Positions 45,216 to 52,504 of a stretch of 64,000 bases of DNA are shown in pieces. The notes below the pieces were generated by a model. The model was given only the letters and a program-made list of their open reading frames with translations. It was not told the DNA's origin and searched no databases. The position numbers were made by a program, and so were the translations under genes. Numbering within the stretch: the stretch's first letter is position 1; each line of letters opens with the position of its first letter. The stretch covers positions 310,001 through 374,000 of the forward strand of contig NZ_JAKIJS010000001.1 of assembly GCF_021608225.1 (NCBI RefSeq), in the 5' to 3' direction. Source of the DNA: Pseudalkalibacillus berkeleyi. GTDB lineage: Bacteria > Bacillota > Bacilli > Bacillales > Fictibacillaceae.

Positions 45216-47207
45216 ATGTTAAATAGGCAACAGATTGAAGCAGTGGAATATATAGAAGGACCATTATTGATTTTAGCTGGTCCGGGTTCTGGGAAAACTC
45301 GAACCATTTCAAGTCGTTATGAACACTTGTTAAGACTTGGCGTGAAACCGAAAGAAATTCTGATGGTAACATTCACGCGTAAAGCTGCGAACGAGATGAA
45401 ATCTAGGATCGCTCATAACTTTCAAAATTTCAGAATGGAAGAGACCTGGGTAGAGACTTTTCATAGGATCTGTATGGAGATCTTGAAGAAAGATGGGAAT
45501 CATTTAGGTGTCCCTAGGGACTTTAAAATTTGTAATCAATATGAATCCAAAACGATTGTGCAAAATATTATTAATCGTTTTGATTTGAGAGATGGAAATG
45601 ATGAGGAAGAGGATCGAGTAACTAAAGAGGTAGCATTAGATGCTATGAATAAATTAAAGACGAACCTTATATCTCCTCATGCGCTAAAAAATGAGGTTCC
45701 GACTCTCCGTTGTATGAACTGGGATCAGTCTAAGAAGATTATTGATGATTTGAAAGAGAATGACACTAGTCTGTTCAATGCGCTTAAAGTAATCTACCCA
45801 GAATATCAGAAGGAATTATTAAGGAATAGATTAATGGATTTCGATGACATGATGTTCTATACCGTAGGATTGCTTGATAAGTGTCCAGAAGTGTTAGAAA
45901 GGTATCAAGAGCAGTTCAAATATATCATGGTCGATGAAATGCAGGACACAAATCATGTGCAATTTAAAATACTAGAGCTTCTAGCTGGAGATAAACAGAA
46001 TATTTGTGTCGTAGGCGATGATGCTCAAAGCATTTACGGCTTCCGGGGTGCTGCAATTGAAAACATCTTAGACTTTGATCGCCATTTTTCAGGAACTAAC
46101 GTCGTGAAATTAGAGCAAAACTACCGTTCGACAAAACGGATTGTTGATTTTTCTAATTCTATTATTCGTCATAATAAAAACCAGAAAGTAAAATCGTTAT
46201 TTACTGAAAATGAACTAGGTGAAAAGATTACAGTCATGAAAGCTGATAATGATGAACAGGAAGCGGAAGTAGTTGCTAAGCGTATTCTAGCAATGCATCA
46301 AGAAGAACGTTTTGACTTTAACGAATTGGCTGTACTTTTCAGAAATAACTCTCACATGAATAAATTTGCGAAAGTTTTCGATGAACATAGCATTCCTTTT
46401 CGAATTACTGGGGATATTGAATTTGTTGATCGCATCGAAATAAGAGATATCTTGGCTTATCTAAAACTGATTGAAAATCCTGAAGATGCAACACAATTAA
46501 GAAGGATTATTAATAAGCCGAAGAGAGGCATCGGTCGAAAGTCTATAGAGTATATCTTTGATCATATCGGTGAAAATGCGATTGGCTTTTTAAAGGAGAA
46601 AGAAACACTTTCTAAGATGACAAAAGCTGGACAAAAAGGGATTAAAGATTTAGTAGCTGTTATTGAATCATGCGGTCCTATTTTACATGAAAGAGGTCTT
46701 TCGTACACAATTGAACACCTGTTAAGAGCATTGGATTATGAAAATAAGGTATATAGCAAAAGTTTAGATTGGATGAAGGACGAGGTTTCGGAAAGCTTGA
46801 ATGAGCTAATCAGATTAGCGAAAATGGCAGAGTCAGAAAAGCCTGGTCTGTCCGTTGAAGCGTTCAGAGAATATCTTGCTAATCTTTATGTGGAGGATGA
46901 GAATCAAAAGTCAAAAGTGACATTGATGACGATTCATAAATCAAAAGGACTTGAGTTTCCTGTCGTGTTTGTATCTGGAATGGACAATTTAACGTTCCCG
47001 AACGAACAGAAAGAGGACTTCGAATCAGAACTGGAAGAAGAGAGAAGAGTCCTTTACGTAGCAGCAACGAGAGCAGAAAAAAGACTATTCCTTTCCTATC
47101 CACTTTCAAGGGAAAAACGGGTAGAAGGTACGATGAAAAAGTTAAAATCCGAAAAGTCATTGTTCCTTAAAGAAATCGGTGACTCTGAATATATTGAAGA
47201 ATTGTAA
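45216..47207 (+). CDS. UvrD/PcrA-like superfamily I DNA helicase
   Basis: 663 residues, ATP-dependent 3'-5' helicase type. LNRQQIEAVEYIEGPLLILAGPGSGKTRTI (Q motif and Walker A), motif Ia TFTRKAANEMK, motif II IMVDEMQDTNHVQF, motif III VGDDAQSIYGFRGA, motif IV LEQNYRSTKRIV, motif V TLMTIHKSKGLEFPVVF, motif VI EERRVLYVAATRAEKRLFLSY. Shorter than PcrA (about 730) and not next to ligA or pcrB, so it is a paralog. AGGAGGAT before the ATG. Motif II carries DEMQD where DEyQD is most common. Confidence 0.9.
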   Translation: MLNRQQIEAVEYIEGPLLILAGPGSGKTRTISSRYEHLLRLGVKPKEILMVTFTRKAANEMKSRIAHNFQNFRMEETWVETFHRICMEILKKDGNHLGVPRDFKICNQYESKTIVQNIINRFDLRDGNDEEEDRVTKEVALDAMNKLKTNLISPHALKNEVPTLRCMNWDQSKKIIDDLKENDTSLFNALKVIYPEYQKELLRNRLMDFDDMMFYTVGLLDKCPEVLERYQEQFKYIMVDEMQDTNHVQFKILELLAGDKQNICVVGDDAQSIYGFRGAAIENILDFDRHFSGTNVVKLEQNYRSTKRIVDFSNSIIRHNKNQKVKSLFTENELGEKITVMKADNDEQEAEVVAKRILAMHQEERFDFNELAVLFRNNSHMNKFAKVFDEHSIPFRITGDIEFVDRIEIRDILAYLKLIENPEDATQLRRIINKPKRGIGRKSIEYIFDHIGENAIGFLKEKETLSKMTKAGQKGIKDLVAVIESCGPILHERGLSYTIEHLLRALDYENKVYSKSLDWMKDEVSESLNELIRLAKMAESEKPGLSVEAFREYLANLYVEDENQKSKVTLMTIHKSKGLEFPVVFVSGMDNLTFPNEQKEDFESELEEERRVLYVAATRAEKRLFLSYPLSREKRVEGTMKKLKSEKSLFLKEIGDSEYIEEL

Positions 47208-47277
47208 AAGGAATCATGCTTACATTCTGTCATGTGCGTATTAAACTCGTGTTAGAGTAAAGAAAGGAGTCTGTACG

Positions 47278-47814
47278 ATGAATATATATATTGTACGACA
47301 CTGTAAAGCTGAGGGGCAGCCAGCTGAGTCACCGCTCACAGATGTTGGAAAAAAACAAGCTGAGGAGTTAGCTAGCTTTTTTGCTGATAAAAGCATAGAC
47401 ACGATAGTTTCAAGTCCATTTAGACGAGCGCGACAATCTATTGAACCTACAGCTATTAAACTTGGAATACAGTTAAAACTAGATGATCGTTTGTCTGAAC
47501 GTGTACTTTGCTCAGAATCTACTGAAGACTGGAAACAAAAATTAAGGGGCTCATTTAATGAGTTAGATCTTAAATTAGCTGGTGGTGAATCTAGTAGAGA
47601 AGCTATGAGTAGAGCAGTAGAGGTTGTTGGTGATTTAAGGACCTCGGGAGTTGAAAACACAATACTTGTTACGCATGGAAATTTGATGACTTTATTGCTT
47701 AAGCATTTTAATGATCGTTTCGGATATGATGAATGGGAGCAATTAAAAAACCCGGATGTTTTTCTTTTAACAATTAATAATCATGAACACAATTTAACTA
47801 GGGTTTGGGAGTAA
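47278..47814 (+). CDS. Histidine phosphatase family protein
   Basis: 178 residues. IVRHCKAEG is the RHG-type phosphoacceptor motif with Cys in place of Gly, followed by LTDVGKKQAEELA, VSSPFRRARQS, LSERVLCSE and the second catalytic His in TILVTHGNLMTLLL. Substrate unknown. AAAGGAG 8 nt before the ATG. A second, standard-motif homolog lies at 51797; the two flank the Kongming-like operon. Confidence 0.85.
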   Translation: MNIYIVRHCKAEGQPAESPLTDVGKKQAEELASFFADKSIDTIVSSPFRRARQSIEPTAIKLGIQLKLDDRLSERVLCSESTEDWKQKLRGSFNELDLKLAGGESSREAMSRAVEVVGDLRTSGVENTILVTHGNLMTLLLKHFNDRFGYDEWEQLKNPDVFLLTINNHEHNLTRVWE

Positions 47815-47820
47815 GAACGC

Positions 47821-48600
47821 TCAAACTCTTAATTTTATTAATGCTTCTTTCACATTTCGAACTGTGCGGATTGTGGAGATATCTTGTCCGAGTTGAACCG
47901 TCTTTTGGGCAAGCGCTGGTCTGATTCCTGATAATACGGGTTGGATTCCGAGTAATTGTAGAATTGAATTGATCTTAAATAGGAAATTGACGACATCAAG
48001 ATTCATTTGATAGATACCTGAAAAATCGATAATCAAATACTCTAGCTGATGCTTAGTCAGTTGGTTGGGAATGAAGTCTAAAAGGTGGTTTACTTTGTCT
48101 GAATCAAATGATCCAACAAGTGGGATGATGCCGATGCCTTCAGAAATAGGAACTATGGTAGAAGAAATCTCCATAATTTCTTTGGATGCTGTCTTTAATT
48201 GTCTTTCTGCTTCTTTACGTGAGGTAATATCTCTAATAATGGATTGAACTGCGATATGATTACCGAATAGAACTGGATGACAATAGATTTCAATGTCTGC
48301 AAGAGTCCCATCATTTAGATAGATTCTGTCTTCGATTAATTCACCAATCAGATCTTCTTCTTGATTGCGACGAATCCGTTCTCTTATAAAAGGTCGTGAA
48401 CGTTCTTCAAATAGATCAACAATATTAGCCCCAATTATCTCTTCTTTTTTTGCTTTCAAAAATTGAGCACCAGATTCGTTAATAAAAAGGACTTTTTGGT
48501 CTGAATGGATGATTGTTGTTTCAAAAGAGAACTCGACAATTTGACGATACAAATCCTCAGGGTCAAGTGTGGCAAGACTAGTTCTAGACACCTTTCTCAT
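47821..48600 (-). CDS. PAS-STAS protein, RsbR-like
   Basis: 259 residues from ATG 48600 (GGGGGT 6 nt before). PAS domain (about 15-130: FSFETTIIHSDQKVLFINESGAQFLKAKKEEIIG, IIRDITSRKEAERQLK) and C-terminal STAS domain (about 140-255: IIPLVGSFDSDKV, LIIDFSGIYQMNLDVVNFLFK, LSGIRPALAQKTVQLG), as in stressosome RsbR paralogs. The DxTG phosphorylation Thr of RsbR is replaced by Ser (DFSG). It is not next to rsbS or rsbT. Role in general stress signalling is an inference from fold. Confidence 0.8.
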   Translation of the reverse strand: MRKVSRTSLATLDPEDLYRQIVEFSFETTIIHSDQKVLFINESGAQFLKAKKEEIIGANIVDLFEERSRPFIRERIRRNQEEDLIGELIEDRIYLNDGTLADIEIYCHPVLFGNHIAVQSIIRDITSRKEAERQLKTASKEIMEISSTIVPISEGIGIIPLVGSFDSDKVNHLLDFIPNQLTKHQLEYLIIDFSGIYQMNLDVVNFLFKINSILQLLGIQPVLSGIRPALAQKTVQLGQDISTIRTVRNVKEALIKLRV

Positions 48601-49029
48601 AACCATACCCCCAAACACCCGAAATTTTTTATGTTCCCTTTATTGTATCACCGATTCGTACTTATTGAATGTGGCTCGTTGCAAACTTTTTGTTATGAAT
48701 AAAAAAAGAGGCGCTGCATTATCAAGTGTAAGTAACGCTATGATCAGCGGTTAATGCACCAATTTAGAATATGTAATCTAGTAAATATAGCATGTTTTCG
48801 AAACCTTCCTGAAAAACTTCATGGAATAATATGCTAAAATTGTAGTTAGATACAATTGCTCGTTATTCAGCAAAAGGGCAGCATTCTATACTAAGAGGTT
48901 ACTAAAATTATTCTATAATAGGGCTAGATTGTTGAATAAGTGGATTTGAATATAATTAATTGAAAGATTCATGGTATAATATGGATTAAAAAAGCAGACG
49001 GAAGAACTTACTGGAAAGGAAAACAAATT
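48601..49029. other. Intergenic region upstream of the defence operon
   Basis: AT-rich. Holds TGCATTA/TAATGCA (48715-48758, long loop), a 7-bp dyad AATTGTA-GTTAGA-TACAATT (48838-48857), and two copies of TTCATGGWATAATATG, the second being the probable promoter of the downstream operon. No gene seen. Confidence 0.6.
48972..48980 (+). promoter_or_regulatory. Extended -10 promoter of the Kongming-like operon
   Basis: TGGTATAAT has the TGN extension and no good -35 at 17 bp. It lies 49 nt before the first start codon. A near copy TTCATGGAATAATATG occurs about 140 bp upstream. Confidence 0.55.
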
Positions 49030-50007
49030 TTGATAAACGTGGAATATAATCAATTTAAAAGTATGGAAAAGAGAGACTTACATGTGCACCTTAATGGTGC
49101 AATTCCTAAGGAAAATATTATTAAATTTATTAAAGAACAAAATATAGTAATACCGGATGGGTTTAATCTTAATACAAACTTACAGATCAAAAACCCTGTA
49201 AGTTCTTTAAGAGAATATTTTTTACCTTGGGAAGTTTTAAAATTACTTCCTAGAGATTATGACACACTATGTAACATGGTTGAAAAAGCTATTGAAAAGT
49301 TAGTGAGTGACAATATTAATTATGTTGAGTTTAGGAACTCGCCTTTTTACATAAGTAAATTAAATAATATTCCTTTGAACGAAGCTGTCTCTTGGCTTGT
49401 AAACGCTTTACTTGACAACTCTATAAAATTTAACATTGATGCTAGATTAATACTCTCCTTAACTAGGCATGAATTAAATGATGGTCAAGGAATTGAATTA
49501 TTAAAAGCTATAAAAGCATCCAATAGATATAACGTTATTGTTGGTGTTGATATGTCTGGAGATGAAGATGTCTTTGTTCCAAAGGAAATTAATAAATTTT
49601 TTCTAAAAGCAAAAGAAGAATACGGCCTTAACATAACTATACATGCAGGAGAAACGGGGAATTTTGAAAATATAAAATGGGCTATTTCTGAGTGTAATGC
49701 GGATAGGATTGGCCACGGCAGTGCAGCTAAGTTCTCGGAATACACATTAAATTTAATTAAAGAAAGAGACGTGTGCCTAGAAGTATGCTTATATAGTAAT
49801 TTAATGTCAGGTAATTGTGCGGATCTTTATGAACATCCTATAAGAACTTTTTTGGAATGGGATATTCCATTTGTTCTATGTACCGATAACCCTTCAGTAC
49901 ATGGCAAGCTATTATCGGAAGAATATTTATTATTCTTAAAATATTTTGATAGATTAGATGTAATAAATGATATGGAAATCAGAACAGAAAAATATTCTTT
50001 TGGTTAA
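49030..50007 (+). CDS. komA: Adenosine deaminase-like protein, KomA-like
   Basis: 325 residues of the metal-dependent adenosine deaminase fold. HVHLNG gives His18 and His20, IHAGETG gives His205 and Glu207, DRIGHG gives His229, and CTDNPSVHG gives Asp286, all metal or catalytic positions. The usual TDD pair reads TDN (Asn287). In the published Kongming system the deaminase converts dAMP to dIMP during infection, leading to the signal dITP. TTG start behind AAAGGA. It stops 11 nt before the HAM1-like gene; AT content is clearly higher than in surrounding genes, suggesting transfer. Confidence 0.8.
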   Translation: MINVEYNQFKSMEKRDLHVHLNGAIPKENIIKFIKEQNIVIPDGFNLNTNLQIKNPVSSLREYFLPWEVLKLLPRDYDTLCNMVEKAIEKLVSDNINYVEFRNSPFYISKLNNIPLNEAVSWLVNALLDNSIKFNIDARLILSLTRHELNDGQGIELLKAIKASNRYNVIVGVDMSGDEDVFVPKEINKFFLKAKEEYGLNITIHAGETGNFENIKWAISECNADRIGHGSAAKFSEYTLNLIKERDVCLEVCLYSNLMSGNCADLYEHPIRTFLEWDIPFVLCTDNPSVHGKLLSEEYLLFLKYFDRLDVINDMEIRTEKYSFG

Positions 50008-50017
50008 GGAGAAAAAA

Positions 50018-50575
50018 ATGAAAATAAGATTCATGTCAGGGAATGTAAATAAACTAAAAGAAGCTCAGGATATTTTGTCAACAATAGGACTTGAAGTTGT
50101 GTCTGTGAATACAAAAATTAATGAAATTCAAACTGAGGATTCAATAGAACTTGTTTATGATAAGGTTATAAAGGCATTCAAACAAGTAGGTAGACCGCTT
50201 TTTGTTGAACATACTGGATTATATGTTGAACACTTTGAAGGGTTGCCTGGAGGGCTTACTCAAATTTTTTGGGATAAGTTGCAAGCAGATAAGTTTTGTG
50301 AAATTTTTGGCAATAACCATAATGTGAAAGCAGTGGCTAAAACAACTATCGGTTATATTGATGGTAAAAACACAAAAATATTTGAAGGGGAAATTGAAGG
50401 TGAAATATCTACATCTCCTAGAGGCGATAGAAGTTTTCAGTGGGATTGTGTATTTATACCAAAGGGTTATGATAAGACATTTGCTGAACTCGGAGAAAAG
50501 AAGAATGAAATTTCAATGAGAAGAAAAGCATTAGACAAATTTTCTTTGTATTTAAGGGAGGGTGAAGATGAATAA
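50018..50575 (+). CDS. komB: HAM1/ITPase-like protein, KomB-like
   Basis: 185 residues from ATG 50018 (AAGGAG upstream). SGNVNKLKEAQ is the purine-NTP pyrophosphatase start, and GLPGGLTQIFW, FEGEIEGEIS, PRGDRSFQWDCVF and KKNEISMRRKAL align throughout with HAM1/RdgB. The catalytic Asp of the ExDTG segment is His65 (VEHTGLY), FGWDP reads FQWDC, and the conserved SHR reads SMR (Met167). The protein is therefore likely a nucleotide-binding sensor, matching the role of KomB. Overlaps the SIR2 gene by 8 nt. Confidence 0.8.
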   Translation: MKIRFMSGNVNKLKEAQDILSTIGLEVVSVNTKINEIQTEDSIELVYDKVIKAFKQVGRPLFVEHTGLYVEHFEGLPGGLTQIFWDKLQADKFCEIFGNNHNVKAVAKTTIGYIDGKNTKIFEGEIEGEISTSPRGDRSFQWDCVFIPKGYDKTFAELGEKKNEISMRRKALDKFSLYLREGEDE

Positions 50576-51392
50576 AAATTACCAAGAGTTAATCGAAGCG
50601 ATTAGAAAAAAGAATATTATATTGTTTGTTGGTGCTGGAGTGTCTGCAAGTCTTGGCCTACCAACCTTTAGAGATTTAATAAACCATATAGCTGAAAGAA
50701 TGGGTTATGAACAGGAAATTTATAATGTCTTGGGAGGGGGAGATTATTTAACATTAGCTGAATACTATAAAATCAAAAAAGGCTCAATTGGTGAGCTAAG
50801 AAGTTGGATGGACACTAATTGGCATAATCCTAACATAAAAATTAATGAATCTAAAATACATGAATTAATTATCAAACTTGATTTCCCTATAATTTACACA
50901 ACAAATTATGATAGATGGATTGAGAAAGCATATGATTATCATAAAAAAGGCTATACAAAGATAAAAAATGTAGCTGATATAAAAGATACTAAAAATGGAA
51001 AAACACAAATCATTAAATTCCACGGTGATTTTGATGATGATAACTCCATTGTCTTAACAGAAACTAGTTACTTCGATAGATTAAATTTTGATGGCCCATT
51101 AGATATTAAACTAAGATCCGATACCTTAGGTAAAGGTATTTTGTTTATTGGTTACAGTTTAGATGACATAAACATCAGGTATTTACTTTACAAATTAACA
51201 AAGTTATGGGAATCATCTTCTAGACCTGAACTAAAGCCAAAGTCATTTGTTTTTCTACCACGTCCTAACGAAATTAAAAAGACCATATTAGAAAACAAAG
51301 GTGTAAATGTAATTAATTCAGAAATAGACAATTTAAGTAAAGCAACTGAAGAATTTCTTGAGACCTTATGGCTTGAAATAAAAAATAGTTAG
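50568..51392 (+). CDS. komC: SIR2-domain NADase, KomC-like
   Basis: 274 residues from ATG 50568 (GGGAGG 6 nt before). SIR2 fold: LFVGAGVSASLGLPTFRDL (Gly22-Ser26), IIYTTNYDRW (Asn113), IIKFHGDFDDD (His152) and LFIGYSLDDINIRYLLYKL. Defence SIR2 proteins hydrolyse NAD+, starving the infected cell. In Kongming the SIR2 protein forms a complex with the HAM1-like protein, which agrees with the tight overlap of the two genes. Effector of the system by inference. Confidence 0.8.
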   Translation: MNKNYQELIEAIRKKNIILFVGAGVSASLGLPTFRDLINHIAERMGYEQEIYNVLGGGDYLTLAEYYKIKKGSIGELRSWMDTNWHNPNIKINESKIHELIIKLDFPIIYTTNYDRWIEKAYDYHKKGYTKIKNVADIKDTKNGKTQIIKFHGDFDDDNSIVLTETSYFDRLNFDGPLDIKLRSDTLGKGILFIGYSLDDINIRYLLYKLTKLWESSSRPELKPKSFVFLPRPNEIKKTILENKGVNVINSEIDNLSKATEEFLETLWLEIKNS

Positions 51393-51401
51393 TACATCTT
51401 C

Positions 51402-51445
51402 AACAATCGGGCGCAATTCTAGAGTATTGGAGTGCGTCCATTGTT
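51402..51445. repeat. Imperfect inverted repeat after the SIR2 gene
   Basis: AACAAT-C-GGGCGCA pairs with TGCGTCCATTGTT around a 17-nt loop (one bulge, one G-U). No T tract follows, so it may be a short repeated intergenic sequence rather than a terminator. Part of a 404-bp gap (51393-51796). Confidence 0.5.
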
Positions 51446-51527
51446 CCGTTATAGGGGCGAAGATGGAAGATAAATACTCCAGCAATCCTTAGTTACTTTA
51501 AAATCACTTAAAGAAACGAGGGAGAAG

Positions 51528-51679
51528 ATGACAGAGATTTAAGAAATTGGTTTTATTTGTGTCACCAACGAACAAGGAATAATTGTGAATGAATCGAACT
51601 TGAACAAAATGGGTTCGAATTTTGGATATTTATGTTTACTCCAATAAGTGATGAAATTATTTCGGTATTTTTGGATTAA
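51528..51679 (+). pseudogene. Short degenerate gene
   Basis: GGGAGAAG and ATG start MTEI, followed at once by TAA, then EIGFICVTNEQGIIVNESN in frame; a one-base shift restores EQNGFEFWIFMFTPISDEIISVFLD and a stop. Continuity of the two pieces suggests a former protein of about 50 residues. I do not recognise it. Confidence 0.45.
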
Positions 51680-51796
51680 AGTGTGGTATAGATATATGAC
51701 TGACCAGCTACTATATAATTTCACTAAAGGTGCTAAAGTAAAAGAGCAATAGAGTTGAAGCACAAAATATGAGTAGCTTATGGGAGGGAGGATATA

Positions 51797-52372
51797 TTGA
51801 GTACAATTGTTTATATGGTGAGACATGGTGAATCGCCAAAAGAGGGAAATGATAGGACAAGAGGTTTAACAGAAAAAGGTTATATGGATGCTCAACGAGT
51901 AACTGACATATTGAAGAAAGATAAGAAAATTGATGTAGTTGTTTCAAGTCCATACATACGTTCAATATCAACTGTTAAAGAGTTAGCTAAACAGATAGGG
52001 CAGCAAGTTTTAGTTTTTGAGGATTTAAGGGAGAGGGATTTTTCAACTAAAGTGAGTAGATTAGCTGATAATGAACTACGTCCACTTTTGGAAGAGTCAT
52101 TTCTTGATTCGTATTACTCCTTCGAAGGAGGAGAATCAAACGCTGATTGTCAAAAAAGAGCTATAAAAGTTTTAAAAGAATTACTAAACACTTATAGAGG
52201 TAAGGAAATAGTGATAGGAACCCACGGTGCTGTTATGACCTTGATGATGCGATATTTTGATAGCAATTATGACTTGAATTTTTTACATAGTACATCAAAA
52301 CCTGATATTTATAGAATGGAATTCAATGAACAGGAATTGGTGAATGTCGAAAGAATCTGGGGAAAAGCCTAA
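51797..52372 (+). CDS. Histidine phosphatase family protein
   Basis: 191 residues. VYMVRHGESPKEG has the intact RHG motif, followed by RGLTEKGYMDAQRV, VVSSPYIRSISTV, LRERDFST and second His in IVIGTHGAVMTLMM. Homologous to the enzyme at 47278 but in standard form. TTG start behind GGGAGGGAGG. Substrate unknown; could be a sugar or nucleotide phosphate phosphatase. Confidence 0.85.
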   Translation: MSTIVYMVRHGESPKEGNDRTRGLTEKGYMDAQRVTDILKKDKKIDVVVSSPYIRSISTVKELAKQIGQQVLVFEDLRERDFSTKVSRLADNELRPLLEESFLDSYYSFEGGESNADCQKRAIKVLKELLNTYRGKEIVIGTHGAVMTLMMRYFDSNYDLNFLHSTSKPDIYRMEFNEQELVNVERIWGKA

Positions 52373-52436
52373 GTATCTTGATTTGAGGTCTTTCACAATA
52401 GGGAGCATTGAATTATATAAGCATTGGAACAAACAA

Positions 52437-52480
52437 AAGCCGCATCTCGCTCCGTTAAGGATTGAGATGCGGCTTATTTT
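52437..52480. terminator. Bidirectional terminator
   Basis: AAGCCGCATCTC/GAGATGCGGCTT with a 15-nt loop and T-rich flanks, between convergent histidine phosphatase and M36 genes. Confidence 0.85.
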
Positions 52481-52504
52481 AGCTTTTATAATGATTAAGC
52501 TTTT

